Shown here one piece after another: positions 52,307 through 61,806 of a DNA stretch of 64,000 nt (position 1 is the first letter of the stretch; each line of letters starts with the position of its first letter). The DNA comes from Maribacter sp. HTCC2170 (lineage in GTDB: Bacteria > Bacteroidota > Bacteroidia > Flavobacteriales > Flavobacteriaceae), in assembly GCF_000153165.2 (NCBI RefSeq), contig NC_014472.1, positions 2,105,501-2,169,500 on the forward strand, given 5' to 3'. The position numbers and the translations under genes were made by a program. The notes beneath the pieces were generated by a model. It made no database searches. It worked only from the letters and a program-made list of their open reading frames with translations, and was not told the DNA's origin.

Positions 52307-53596
52307 GTGGATACACCCCTCATAATTATAATTCTTTCCTTACTCTTTTCTGCTTTCTTTTCAGGAATGGAAATAGCCTTTGTGTCCGCGAATAAAATTC
52401 ATATAGAGATTGAAAAAAAGCAGGACGACTTTTTGGCTAAAGTCCTTTCTCGTTTAACAAAAAGACCATCAAAATTCATTGCTACAATGCTCATTGGAAA
52501 CAATATTGCATTAGTGATTTATGGGCTTTTTATGGGGGAATTATTAATGATTTGGTTTATTGGAATGCTTCCGGCAGAAAATGGTTTTGTTTCTTTGATG
52601 TTGACTGATTTTAGTTTACTTACCCAAACAATAATCTCAACCTTTATTATATTGATTACTGCCGAGTTTTTACCCAAGGTCTTGTTTCAGATTTATGCAA
52701 ATAGCCTTTTGAAAGTGCTTGCTGTACCTGCATATTTCTTCTATATATTGTTTTCGGTTATATCGGAATTTGTAATAAAAGTATCAGATTTTATCCTGAA
52801 GACCTTTTTTAAAACCGATGGGGATGAGACTCAACTGGTGTTTAGCAAAATTGAGCTAGGCGATTATATAACCGAACAAATGGAAACAGTTGAAGAAGAA
52901 GACGAGGTTGACGCGGAAATTCAAATTTTTCAAAACGCCCTTGAATTTTCTGCTGTTAAGGCTAGGGAGGTAATGGTTCCCAGAACTGAAATCACGGCTG
53001 TTGAATTGCATGAAAACCCAAAAAATCTAGCCAAGTTGTTCACCGAAACAGGGTATTCTAAAATACTTATTTATAAGGATACCATAGACAACATTATTGG
53101 GTACGTACATTCTTATGAGCTTTTTAAAAAACCTAAAACCATAAAAAGTATTCTAAGACCTGTTGAATTTGTGCCAGAAACGATGCTAATTCACGATATC
53201 ATGAACGTTCTGACGAAGAAGCGCAAAAGTATTGCCGTGGTATTGGATGAATATGGAGGTACTTCGGGTATTATGACCGTAGAGGATATCGTCGAGGAAC
53301 TTTTTGGGGAAATTGAAGATGAACATGATTCCACCGATTTATATGAAGAGCAATTGGACGCTGGTACATATAAATTTTCTGCCCGGCTTGAGGTAGATTA
53401 CGTGAATGAAAACTACAAATTGGAACTACCTGAGAACGATGAATATGAAACATTGGGGGGTCTTATAGTAAACGATACTAGTGAGATACCTGAGCAGGGT
53501 TCCGAAATAAAAATCGACAACTTTGTATTTACCGTTTTAGAGGTGTCCAACACAAAAATAGATTTGGTACAGCTTCAGGTAACCAATAATGACTAG
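52307..53596 (+). CDS. CNNM/CorC-type membrane protein with CBS pair (hemolysin family)
   Basis: This is a 429-residue protein using a GTG start at 52307. An N-terminal CNNM transmembrane domain (LSLLFSAFFSGMEIAFVSANKIHIE) precedes two CBS domains (AREVMVPRTEITAVEL and ILRPVEFVPETMLIHDIMNVL). The acidic-hinge motif KSIAVVLDEYGGTSGIMTVEDIVEELFGEI and a C-terminal CorC/HlyC domain follow. Family members are linked with magnesium or cobalt transport, and the flavobacterial gliding protein GldE belongs to the same family. The usual GldE neighbours are absent here, so that name is not applied. Confidence 0.88.
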   Translation: MDTPLIIIILSLLFSAFFSGMEIAFVSANKIHIEIEKKQDDFLAKVLSRLTKRPSKFIATMLIGNNIALVIYGLFMGELLMIWFIGMLPAENGFVSLMLTDFSLLTQTIISTFIILITAEFLPKVLFQIYANSLLKVLAVPAYFFYILFSVISEFVIKVSDFILKTFFKTDGDETQLVFSKIELGDYITEQMETVEEEDEVDAEIQIFQNALEFSAVKAREVMVPRTEITAVELHENPKNLAKLFTETGYSKILIYKDTIDNIIGYVHSYELFKKPKTIKSILRPVEFVPETMLIHDIMNVLTKKRKSIAVVLDEYGGTSGIMTVEDIVEELFGEIEDEHDSTDLYEEQLDAGTYKFSARLEVDYVNENYKLELPENDEYETLGGLIVNDTSEIPEQGSEIKIDNFVFTVLEVSNTKIDLVQLQVTNND

Positions 53597-53688
53597 GCCT
53601 TTAAGAACCTCGTTTTAAGCCCATTTTACTTTTTATTATTTCAAAAGAAAATGGTAATTTCGCAAACTGATTTTAAACATTCCACATA

Positions 53689-55809
53689 ATGGCGATTTTA
53701 GAGAATATAAGAAAGAGAACCACCGTACTGATATTGATAATAGGTATGGCACTTTTTGCATTTGTAATATCTGGTGTATTTACCAATAATGATTTTGGAG
53801 GGGGTAAAATAGGTTCTTCGGTGGCAGAGATCAATGGAAATGAAATCTCTATAGATGATTTTAAGAGAAAAGTGGAAACTGCTTCTAATAGATTTGGGCC
53901 AGCTGCCTCAACGATGCAAGTTGTTAATCAAGTTTGGGACCAAGAGGTTAGAAATTCGATATTAAGCCAACAATTTGAAGATTTGGGAATTGATATTGAA
54001 CGTGATCAAATAATGAATTTCATCAAAAATATGCCTTCCTATAGTCAAAGCCCTCAATTCCAGGATGAGAACGGGATTTTTGACGAAAATAAATTCAGGA
54101 ATTTTATCGCTGACCTTAAAGTCAATAGTCCTTCACAGTATAACCTGTGGTTGCAGGATGAACAATCAATCATTCAAAATGCAAAGCAGCAGGCGTATTT
54201 CAATTTAGTAAAAGCTGGTGTTGGCGCAACTTTGAAAGAAGGAGAATTGGATTATAAATTGGCCAACGATAAAGTTGATATTAAATACGTGAGAATACCT
54301 TACATATCTGTTCCTGATAGTACTCTTAACATAACCAAGAGCGAAATTCAATCTTACATCAATAGTCATAAAGAAGATTTCAAACAAGAGGAGGCAAGGG
54401 ATATTCAATATGTGTATTTTGAGGAAAAAGCATCCGCTGAAGACGAAAACGCAGTGAAGGATGAAACCATTAAATTACTGGAGGATACAGTTGAGTACAG
54501 AGAACAGACTGATAAAATGGATACTATAACCGGGTTTAGAACCACTTCTGACATTGCTGATTTTCTAGACAGAAAATCCGATATTAAGTTTGATACCATT
54601 TACAAGGCAAAAAGAGATTTATCTACTGTTTTTGCCGATACCTTGGTTACGCTTAAAATGGGAGAAACTTATGGGCCATATAGAGATGGAGATTTCTTCA
54701 AGGTTTCCAAAATGGTGAACAAGAAAACAAATGGTTCTGCAAAGGCGAGCCATATTTTGATTAAATGGAAAGGTGCTGAAAGAGCTGAAGCAACAGTAAC
54801 ACGAAGCAAAGAAGAAGCTGAAGAAATGGCGAAGGGTATTTTGGCGGAGACAAAGAAAAAAGACGCTGTTTTCGTGGAATTGGCACGTGATAACTCTGAA
54901 GGGCCATCGGCTCCCAATGGAGGTGATTTGGGTTATTTTCAAGAAGGTAGAATGGTTGCCGAATTCAATGATTTTGTGTTCAATAACAAGGTTGGAACAA
55001 TTGATTTGGTTGAAACTGCATTAGGGTACCACATTGTTAAGATTGATGACAAAGAAGATATTTATCAAATAGCTACATTGGCTAGAGAAATTGAGCCTTC
55101 TGAAAACACAATCAATACCTTATTTACCAATGCAACAAAATTTGAAATGGAATCTATTTCGGGCGAAAAGGCTTTTACAGATTTGGCAAAGGAAAGCGAG
55201 TATGTTGTGCGTCCTGTGAATAAAATCAAAGCAATGGATGAAAACCTACCTGGACTTACCACCCAGCGTAACATAGTTCAATGGGCGTTCAAAGGTGACA
55301 CTAAGGTTGGTGACATAAAAAGATTTAATTTAAACAATGGTTATGCTATTGTTCAAATGACGGCCGCTTATCAGGAAGGCTTAAAAACAGTTGAAGATGC
55401 TTCAACCACGGTACTTCCTATATTAAGAAAGGAAAGAAAGGCGGCAGAATTGATAGCCGCGAATAAAGGCAAGTCTATTGAGGATATCGCAAAGGATAAT
55501 AGTGTATCCGTTTCTAACGCTTCAGCTTTAACTGTGAAAGCACCAACTGTTCCAGGCGCCGGTCGTGAGCCAGCAGTTGTGGGAACGGCATTTGCAATGA
55601 ACGTAAATGACACTTCTGAACTTATCGAAGGTGAGAGTGGGGTTTTCATGATTTCTGTTACGAAGAAAGAGGAAGCGCCAAAACTGGATAATTACAGCAC
55701 TTTCGCAAATACACTTAAAACTTCAAATGCGGCTAGAGTAAACACAGCCGTTTATAATGCGTTGAAAGAAGCTTCAGAAATTGAGGATAATAGAGCAACG
55801 TTTTACTAG
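53689..55809 (+). CDS. PpiD/SurA-like peptidyl-prolyl isomerase chaperone
   Basis: This 706-residue protein has one N-terminal membrane anchor (TVLILIIGMALFAFVISGVF) and a SurA-N-like helical region (residues about 40-180, including NGNEISIDDFKRKV). A parvulin domain lies near residues 345-455 (KASHILIKWKGAERA, LARDNSEGPSAPNGGDLGYF, VETALGYHIVKID), and a second, poorly matching PPIase-like part follows. It should help fold outer-membrane proteins from the periplasmic face of the inner membrane. A good terminator follows. Confidence 0.9.
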   Translation: MAILENIRKRTTVLILIIGMALFAFVISGVFTNNDFGGGKIGSSVAEINGNEISIDDFKRKVETASNRFGPAASTMQVVNQVWDQEVRNSILSQQFEDLGIDIERDQIMNFIKNMPSYSQSPQFQDENGIFDENKFRNFIADLKVNSPSQYNLWLQDEQSIIQNAKQQAYFNLVKAGVGATLKEGELDYKLANDKVDIKYVRIPYISVPDSTLNITKSEIQSYINSHKEDFKQEEARDIQYVYFEEKASAEDENAVKDETIKLLEDTVEYREQTDKMDTITGFRTTSDIADFLDRKSDIKFDTIYKAKRDLSTVFADTLVTLKMGETYGPYRDGDFFKVSKMVNKKTNGSAKASHILIKWKGAERAEATVTRSKEEAEEMAKGILAETKKKDAVFVELARDNSEGPSAPNGGDLGYFQEGRMVAEFNDFVFNNKVGTIDLVETALGYHIVKIDDKEDIYQIATLAREIEPSENTINTLFTNATKFEMESISGEKAFTDLAKESEYVVRPVNKIKAMDENLPGLTTQRNIVQWAFKGDTKVGDIKRFNLNNGYAIVQMTAAYQEGLKTVEDASTTVLPILRKERKAAELIAANKGKSIEDIAKDNSVSVSNASALTVKAPTVPGAGREPAVVGTAFAMNVNDTSELIEGESGVFMISVTKKEEAPKLDNYSTFANTLKTSNAARVNTAVYNALKEASEIEDNRATFY

Positions 55810-55835
55810 TAGGTAAAGTCTAAAAGTATTAGGAG

Positions 55836-55863
55836 GCCCTAACGATTTGTTAGGGCTTTTTTT
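55836..55863 (+). terminator. Intrinsic terminator of the coaX-lptC-ppiD run
   Basis: GCCCTAAC (55836-55843) pairs with GTTAGGGC (55849-55856) around a 5-nt loop, followed directly by seven T. The T-run reaches the stop codon of the convergent GHMP kinase gene. Confidence 0.88.
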
Positions 55864-56770
55864 ATAAAATCATATCAGAGAATGAAATAATGGTTTTATA
55901 GCCTTTTTCATAAAAAAATTCAATTGAAGACTCATCTCCGGCTGCTAAAATAAAGTCGCCACCCCATGCTCCTAGGCTTTTAATAGCTCTAGGGTAATTC
56001 GAAAAGAGTCTAGTTTTGATAGGTGGTATTTTCAATGCCTTCGAAATCTCATTTTCATGCCTAGACATTAAGAGCTCGAAATCATTTATTGAAGTAGAAG
56101 TGATCATACTATTTGTGATTTGACTTATCGTTTTTGATAACTCCTTTCTATCAAATTCTTCACCGTAGTATTTTTTAATGGCTTCCCTACTGTTCTGTTT
56201 CTTATTTAGATATATAAAATATAATTGGTCTTTAAAGGTAGCTTCAAAATGTATTTGTTCAACAATCGGCTTTCCATTTTCAATTTCATATAAAATGGGA
56301 AAATTATTCATGGCACAGGCAATGTCATAACCGCTGCCACCAAAAGTACTATCCAATAGTTTATAGGGGCTAACATTTGCCCATTGGGCAATATTATAGA
56401 TTAGTGTAGAGGAAGTTCCAAGTCCCCATTCTTTTGGGAATGTCAATTTAGTTTCAACCTCAAATCCTGATCCATTCTTCAGGAAGTTAGGGTTCAATTT
56501 TTGTGCTTCAACAAATATTCCTAGTAATGTTTTCGAAATTTCAGAGTTGTTTGATGAAATCTGGACCATAGATTCCAAATCATAAATAGATTCAAACCAG
56601 ACTTCGTTTTTTTCGTCAAGACTAATCCATCTGATTTGTTTGGATTTATTTTCCAATACAGACAAGGATTGTCCGTATTTAGTTGGCATTGCGAAAGCCT
56701 TCGCCCCATCAAGAACAGCATATTCCCCAGTGATTAAAAGCTTCCCATTACTGTAGAAATTTTGTTTCAT
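55862..56770 (-). CDS. GYDIA-family GHMP kinase, candidate phosphomevalonate kinase
   Basis: The protein is 302 residues from ATG 56770 (a TTG one codon upstream is less likely). The GHMP fold starts FYSNGKLLITGEYAVLDGAKAFA. FPKEWGLGTSSTLIYNIAQW is the ATP loop, and GGSGYDIACAMNNFPILYE contains the GYDIA signature that names this Bacteroidota family. AWGGDFILAAG replaces the usual C-terminal GSGxGG motif. It lies directly downstream of HMG-CoA reductase, so a mevalonate-pathway step is likely. Phosphomevalonate kinase is the missing step in this window. The substrate is inferred. Confidence 0.82.
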   Translation of the reverse strand: MKQNFYSNGKLLITGEYAVLDGAKAFAMPTKYGQSLSVLENKSKQIRWISLDEKNEVWFESIYDLESMVQISSNNSEISKTLLGIFVEAQKLNPNFLKNGSGFEVETKLTFPKEWGLGTSSTLIYNIAQWANVSPYKLLDSTFGGSGYDIACAMNNFPILYEIENGKPIVEQIHFEATFKDQLYFIYLNKKQNSREAIKKYYGEEFDRKELSKTISQITNSMITSTSINDFELLMSRHENEISKALKIPPIKTRLFSNYPRAIKSLGAWGGDFILAAGDESSIEFFYEKGYKTIISFSDMIL

Positions 56771-56773
56771 CAA

Positions 56774-58090
56774 TTAGCTCCTTAACTTTTCAAAGATTTC
56801 GACAACTGCACTATGGGTCACCGGGTGATTTTTAAAATAATCGATTATCGTTTCTTTTTCTTTATCTGTCGCATGTAATTGGTTCAAGATATTCATCAAA
56901 TGCATTTTCATATGACCTTCTTGAATACCTGTTGTAACCAGAGAACTGACCGCAGCGAAGTTTTGTGCCAGACCTGCGACAGCTACTATACGCATCAATT
57001 CCTTTGCAGAAGGTCTCTGAAGAATTTCAAGTGCTAATTTTACCAAGGGATGCAAATTTGTCAACCCGCCAACGGTACCTAGTGCAAGGGGTATTTCAAT
57101 CCAGAAGCTAAATATTCCATCTATAATAGAGGCATGAGTGAGGCTCTTATAAGAGCTATTTTTAGCAGCATAAGCATGAACACCTGCCTCAACTGCTCTA
57201 AAGTCGTTACCAGTGGCAAGTACTACTGCATCAATACCGTTCATGATGCCTTTGTTGTGTGTAACCGCCCTATGGGGTTCTACATTTGCAATTTGAATGG
57301 CCCTTACAAATTTCTCCGCAAAATCTTGAGACTCAATCGTTGAGTTTACTTTTAATTCATCTACAGGACAGCTTACACTTGCCCTCACTAAGCAATTGGG
57401 AACATAGTTTGAAAGAATACTCATGACAATCTCAATCTTCTTTTCATGTTCTTCAAACTGATCAAAAACCAATGCTTTTGTTTTGAAGGTCAAAGCAAAT
57501 TGCTCAAGACACGAATTGATGAAGTTTGCACCCATGGCATCAAGTGTCTCAAAAGTGCAATGAAGTTGATAATAATTCTCTAACTCGGCAGTTTTATCTC
57601 GCAACTCAATTTTAGTGATTCCTCCCCCTCTTTTTTCCATGTTTTTGGTCAAAGGTTTAGCTTCTTCAAGTAATATAGGAAGTATATGGTTGAAGAATAG
57701 CTCCAGTTTTTTGGGATTTCCTTTAAAAATAAAGTGGACCTGTCCTATTTTTTCAGTACCAAGGACCTTCGTACTAAAACCTCCATGGTCTAACCAAAAT
57801 TTTGCGGCTTTGCTCGCGCCTGCAACAACAGAGCTTTCTTCTATTGCCATTGGTATGGCCATTAGTTGTCCATCGATTAAAAAATTAGGAGCGATGCCCA
57901 ATGGTAAATAATAATTTGAAATGGTATTTTCTATGAATTCATCGTGTAATTTTTGCACCTCTTTTTCACGGTTCCAATAACGTTTTAAAATGTTTTTGGT
58001 CTCAATAGAATTGTGAGTGTAATTCTCGGCGATCCATTCAATTTTTTCTTCTTTGGATAGTCTGGAGAAACCCGAAATGGGAGTTTTCAT
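56774..58090 (-). CDS. Hydroxymethylglutaryl-CoA reductase, class II type
   Basis: This is a 438-residue enzyme making mevalonate from HMG-CoA. Catalytic positions: Glu near 53 in EFIENTIS, Lys near 280 in AVTHNKGIMNGIDAV, Asp near 295 in ATGNDFRAVEAG and His near 390 in IQEGHMKMHLMNIL. YYLPLGIAPNFLIDG is close to the class II (P. mevalonii-type) substrate region. Class II enzymes work in either direction. With decarboxylase and kinase genes present, a biosynthetic role is likely. It is co-transcribed with the GYDIA kinase. Confidence 0.93.
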   Translation of the reverse strand: MKTPISGFSRLSKEEKIEWIAENYTHNSIETKNILKRYWNREKEVQKLHDEFIENTISNYYLPLGIAPNFLIDGQLMAIPMAIEESSVVAGASKAAKFWLDHGGFSTKVLGTEKIGQVHFIFKGNPKKLELFFNHILPILLEEAKPLTKNMEKRGGGITKIELRDKTAELENYYQLHCTFETLDAMGANFINSCLEQFALTFKTKALVFDQFEEHEKKIEIVMSILSNYVPNCLVRASVSCPVDELKVNSTIESQDFAEKFVRAIQIANVEPHRAVTHNKGIMNGIDAVVLATGNDFRAVEAGVHAYAAKNSSYKSLTHASIIDGIFSFWIEIPLALGTVGGLTNLHPLVKLALEILQRPSAKELMRIVAVAGLAQNFAAVSSLVTTGIQEGHMKMHLMNILNQLHATDKEKETIIDYFKNHPVTHSAVVEIFEKLRS

Positions 58091-58110
58091 ACCTTGTTAG
58101 TTTGGTGTTT

Positions 58111-58118
58111 CAAAGATA
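58111..58118 (-). promoter_or_regulatory. -7 box for the HMG-CoA reductase gene
   Basis: Minus-strand TATCTTTG is an exact -7 element 20 bp before the start codon at 58090. It is the same octamer as at the mvaD operon (9889-9896). The -33 position shows no TTG. Confidence 0.55.
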
Positions 58119-58243
58119 GTCAATCAACTGGTAAATAGGCATTCGTCAAAAGCCTTACAAATAGGAGGCTTTTTAACGGTAAAGTTTAATTAATTGTAAA
58201 ATATTCACTAAACTTGAAAGATTATAACATTTTTGGGAATAAT

Positions 58244-60409
58244 ATGATTAAACGACACATTCTTTTGCTTTTTTTTGTTGGTTTGGTTACCACCGTTATT
58301 GCACAACAAAAAAAAATTACTGTAGAGGAAATTTATCAGGGAACGTTTAGAACTAGCGGGTTGGAAGTATTGCGATCTATGAAGAATGGTAAACAATATA
58401 CGGTTTTAAGTCGCAACCAAGCAGATAAATCTACAAGTATTGACAAATATGATTACAAAACCTTGGAAAAGGTAGAGACGATTTTAAGTTCTGCGAATAA
58501 CGACGAAATACCGGCCTTTAGTTCGTATTCTTTCAGTAAGGATGAGAACAATATACTTCTTGCTACAGATATTGAACCGATTTTTAGACACTCAACCTTG
58601 GGTGTCTTTTATGTTTATAACATAGTTGACGGTTCGGTAACCAGAATCTCAGAGGATAAAATTCAAGAGCCATTACTTTCACCTAATGGAAAGCAAGTGG
58701 CTTTTGTCAAGAACAATAATCTTTATGTTTTTGATATTGATTCTAAGCAAACCAAACAGATTACGACCGATGGTGTAAAAAATAAAATCATAAATGGTGT
58801 GACCGATTGGGTTTATGAAGAGGAGTTTGCTTTTGTTAGGGCTTTTGAATGGAATTCAAATGGTACAAAAATTGCCTTTTTGCGTTTTGACGAAACCAAT
58901 GTTCCCGAGTTCTCAATGGATGTTTATGGAGCAGAATTATATCAAAAACAAAACGTATTCAAATACCCAAAAGCAGGAGAAGAAAATGCATTGATTACTC
59001 TTCATATGTACGATACGGCTACTGCTAGTTCCGCTAAAATAGATTTGGGAAATCCTTATTATATACCTCGTATTAAATGGATGAATAATGCCAATTCTCT
59101 AAGCGTAACAACTCTTAATCGGCATCAAAATCATTTAAAGTTGATTGAAGTAAATGCGAAGGAAAATTCAGTCCGTTTATTAATGGAAGAAAGGGATAAA
59201 AGCTATGTTGATATCACTGATAATTTAACATTTTTACCTGATGACAGCTTTATCTGGACCAGTGAACAAGACGGTTGGAACCACATATACAGGTATAGCA
59301 AAGAAGGGCCGTTGATGAATCAGGTAACTAAGGGAGCATGGGAGGTGACCAATTATTATGGCTATGACCCAAAAAAGGACAAAATATATTATCAGTCCAC
59401 CGAAAATGGCTCAATTAACCGAGGAGTCTACAGCATATCAAGCTCAGGTAAAAAGAAAAAAGAACTTGCCGTTGCGGCAGGGACAAATTCTGCTGATTTT
59501 AGTTCAGATTTCACCTATTTTATAAACACTTTCTCTAGCAATAGTACTCCTTATAGATATACTTTGAACAACACCCAAACTGGTAAAAAGATAAAGGAAA
59601 TTAAAAACAACAATGACTTGCTTAATAGGCTAAAAGGGTATGATGTTGCTTCAAGGGAATTTTCTACTATTTCAATCAACGGGAATGACTTGAACATGTA
59701 TATGCTCAAGCCTACTGATTTTGACGCAGCAAAAAAATATCCATTGTTCATGTACCAGTATAGTGGTCCCGGTTCACAGAATGTGACCAACCGTTGGATG
59801 GGAGCCAATGATTATTGGCATCAAATGCTGGTTTCAGAAGGGTACATAGTTGTTTGTGTTGATGGACGTGGTACTGGCTTAAAAGGAAGGGATTTTAAAA
59901 AAGTAACTCAAAAAGAATTAGGAAAATTCGAGGTCGAAGATCAAATATCTGCTGCCAAGAAATTAAGTGAGTTATCCTATATAGATGAAGAGAGAACAGG
60001 AATTTGGGGTTGGAGTTATGGAGGCTTTATGTCTACGAACTGTCTTTTAAAGGGGAATGATGTATTTGAAATGGCCATTGCAGTAGCTCCAGTGACCTCA
60101 TGGCGTTTTTATGATACCATTTACACAGAGCGTTATATGCAGACCCCTCAAGAAAATGCCTCTGGGTATGATGATAATTCACCTTTCAATTACCCTGAAT
60201 TGCTAAAAGGTAAATATTTGTTGATTCATGGATCTGGAGATGACAATGTACATGTACAAAACAGCATGCGAATGATTGAGGCATTGATTCAGGCGAATAA
60301 ACAATTCGACTGGGCAATTTACCCAGACCGTAATCATGGTATTTACGGCGGTAACACCAGAATACAGTTGTACAACAAAATGACCAAATTTGTAAAAGAT
60401 AATCTATAA
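58244..60409 (+). CDS. Dipeptidyl peptidase IV (S9 family)
   Basis: The protein is 721 residues from ATG 58244, which starts a signal peptide (MIKRHILLLFFVGLV). A TTG ten codons upstream is less likely. An N-terminal beta-propeller holds the double-Glu motif DWVYEEEFAF that binds the substrate amino terminus. The C-terminal alpha/beta-hydrolase has Ser near 591 in WGWSYGGFMS, Asp near 667 in HGSGDDNVHVQ and His near 699 in DRNHGIYGG. It releases X-Pro or X-Ala dipeptides in the periplasm. A peptide transporter gene follows after 16 bp. Confidence 0.92.
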   Translation: MIKRHILLLFFVGLVTTVIAQQKKITVEEIYQGTFRTSGLEVLRSMKNGKQYTVLSRNQADKSTSIDKYDYKTLEKVETILSSANNDEIPAFSSYSFSKDENNILLATDIEPIFRHSTLGVFYVYNIVDGSVTRISEDKIQEPLLSPNGKQVAFVKNNNLYVFDIDSKQTKQITTDGVKNKIINGVTDWVYEEEFAFVRAFEWNSNGTKIAFLRFDETNVPEFSMDVYGAELYQKQNVFKYPKAGEENALITLHMYDTATASSAKIDLGNPYYIPRIKWMNNANSLSVTTLNRHQNHLKLIEVNAKENSVRLLMEERDKSYVDITDNLTFLPDDSFIWTSEQDGWNHIYRYSKEGPLMNQVTKGAWEVTNYYGYDPKKDKIYYQSTENGSINRGVYSISSSGKKKKELAVAAGTNSADFSSDFTYFINTFSSNSTPYRYTLNNTQTGKKIKEIKNNNDLLNRLKGYDVASREFSTISINGNDLNMYMLKPTDFDAAKKYPLFMYQYSGPGSQNVTNRWMGANDYWHQMLVSEGYIVVCVDGRGTGLKGRDFKKVTQKELGKFEVEDQISAAKKLSELSYIDEERTGIWGWSYGGFMSTNCLLKGNDVFEMAIAVAPVTSWRFYDTIYTERYMQTPQENASGYDDNSPFNYPELLKGKYLLIHGSGDDNVHVQNSMRMIEALIQANKQFDWAIYPDRNHGIYGGNTRIQLYNKMTKFVKDNL

Positions 60410-60425
60410 CCAAACAAAATAACTT

Positions 60426-61796
60426 ATGACAGCAATTGATAAACCAGCAGAACAGAAAGAGCTTTTTGGGCATCCAGTAGGGCTTTATGTACTATTCTTT
60501 ACTGAGATGTGGGAGCGTTTCTCTTATTACGGAATGAGAGCTATCCTCGTTCTATATTTGGTAACGAAAACCACAGACTCTAATCCGGGATTAGGTTGGA
60601 CCAACAAAGAAGCACTCGTTCTTTACGGTTGGTATACTATGTTGGTTTATGTGGCCTCAATTCCAGGAGGTATTATTGCAGATAGGATACTTGGTCAAAA
60701 AAAGGCCGTAATAGTTGGGGCAATACTCTTGGTTATTGGGCACAGTGTATTGGCCATAGAGCAAATGTGGGCATTTTATACTGGTCTCGGTTTTATTATT
60801 GCCGGGGTTGGAATGCTTAAGCCAAACATTTCTACAATGGTTGGCGGACTTTATAAGAAAGGAGATATTAGGAGGGATAAAGGGTTTACCATTTTCTATA
60901 TAGGTATTAACGTTGGTGCTTTCTTGTCCAGTTTAATTGTTGGCTATGTTGGTGAAGTTTATGGATGGCATTATGGATTTGGTCTTGCTGGTATTTGTAT
61001 GCTTTTTGGTCTTATACAATTCGTTTATGGTCAAAAGTATCTCAAGGGAGTAGGTGGCTACCTAGGCAAATCAGAAAATGAGGAAGATAGAGAAGCGCTT
61101 AAAAGACCGCTCACCAAAATAGAGAAAGATAGGGTAATTGTATTGATTCTTTCCTTCCTTATGGTGATTGTGTTTTTTGGAGCTTTTGAGCAGGCAGGCG
61201 GTCTAATGAATATCTACGCTAAGGATTATACAAATAGAATGTTAATGGGATGGGAAGTTCCTGCTTCTTGGTTTCAATCATTAAATGCATTTTTTATCAT
61301 AACCTTGGGTACTGCGGTGGCGGCCTATTGGGCAAATCGCAAACTGAAAGGAAAGGAAGCTTCTTCACTCTTCAAGATGATAATGGGTCTTATAATAATG
61401 GGTATGGGCTTCTTGTTTATGACAGCTGCAACAGCTGAATACCAAGGTTCAGGTTCATCGGCTATGTATTGGTTGGTTTTAGCATACTTGTTCCATACTG
61501 TAGGGGAGTTGAGTCTTTCGCCAGTATCTCTATCGTTCGTAACTAAATTAGCTCCAGCTAAATATGCATCTTTAATGATGGGTCTTTATTTTGCAACAAC
61601 AGGTCTTGGAAACAAAGTTGCTGGTCTATTGGGAGAATCAGCGTCAGAATTTGGAGAATACACTGTTTTCACGGGTATTGCTGTTTTCTGTATTTTATTT
61701 GGTTTGCTAATATGGCTATTTATCAAAAAATTAAAGGCTTTAACGCATGGTGCTGAGGATAATGAACGAAAAATGACAAGTGAGGATTTGGCATAA
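60426..61796 (+). CDS. POT-family proton-dependent oligopeptide transporter
   Basis: This 456-residue major-facilitator protein has about 12-14 helices. ERFSYYGMRAILVLYL is the POT N-terminal motif (ExxER-type region), and KGFTIFYIGINVGAF matches the FYxxINxG signature. FEQAGGLMNIYA and the C-terminal ELSLSPVSLSFVTKLAP are also typical. It should import di- and tripeptides, fitting the dipeptidyl peptidase encoded just upstream. Confidence 0.93.
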   Translation: MTAIDKPAEQKELFGHPVGLYVLFFTEMWERFSYYGMRAILVLYLVTKTTDSNPGLGWTNKEALVLYGWYTMLVYVASIPGGIIADRILGQKKAVIVGAILLVIGHSVLAIEQMWAFYTGLGFIIAGVGMLKPNISTMVGGLYKKGDIRRDKGFTIFYIGINVGAFLSSLIVGYVGEVYGWHYGFGLAGICMLFGLIQFVYGQKYLKGVGGYLGKSENEEDREALKRPLTKIEKDRVIVLILSFLMVIVFFGAFEQAGGLMNIYAKDYTNRMLMGWEVPASWFQSLNAFFIITLGTAVAAYWANRKLKGKEASSLFKMIMGLIIMGMGFLFMTAATAEYQGSGSSAMYWLVLAYLFHTVGELSLSPVSLSFVTKLAPAKYASLMMGLYFATTGLGNKVAGLLGESASEFGEYTVFTGIAVFCILFGLLIWLFIKKLKALTHGAEDNERKMTSEDLA

Positions 61797-61806
61797 TTAG
61801 AATATG

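Noticed and set aside
52307-53596. Naming the CNNM/CorC protein GldE
   Set aside because: The family is the same, but the neighbours expected for gldE (such as gldD and ssb) are absent, and lptC-type neighbours are present instead.
58214-58243. TTG start for dipeptidyl peptidase IV
   Set aside because: It adds ten residues ahead of a normal signal peptide that begins at ATG 58244.
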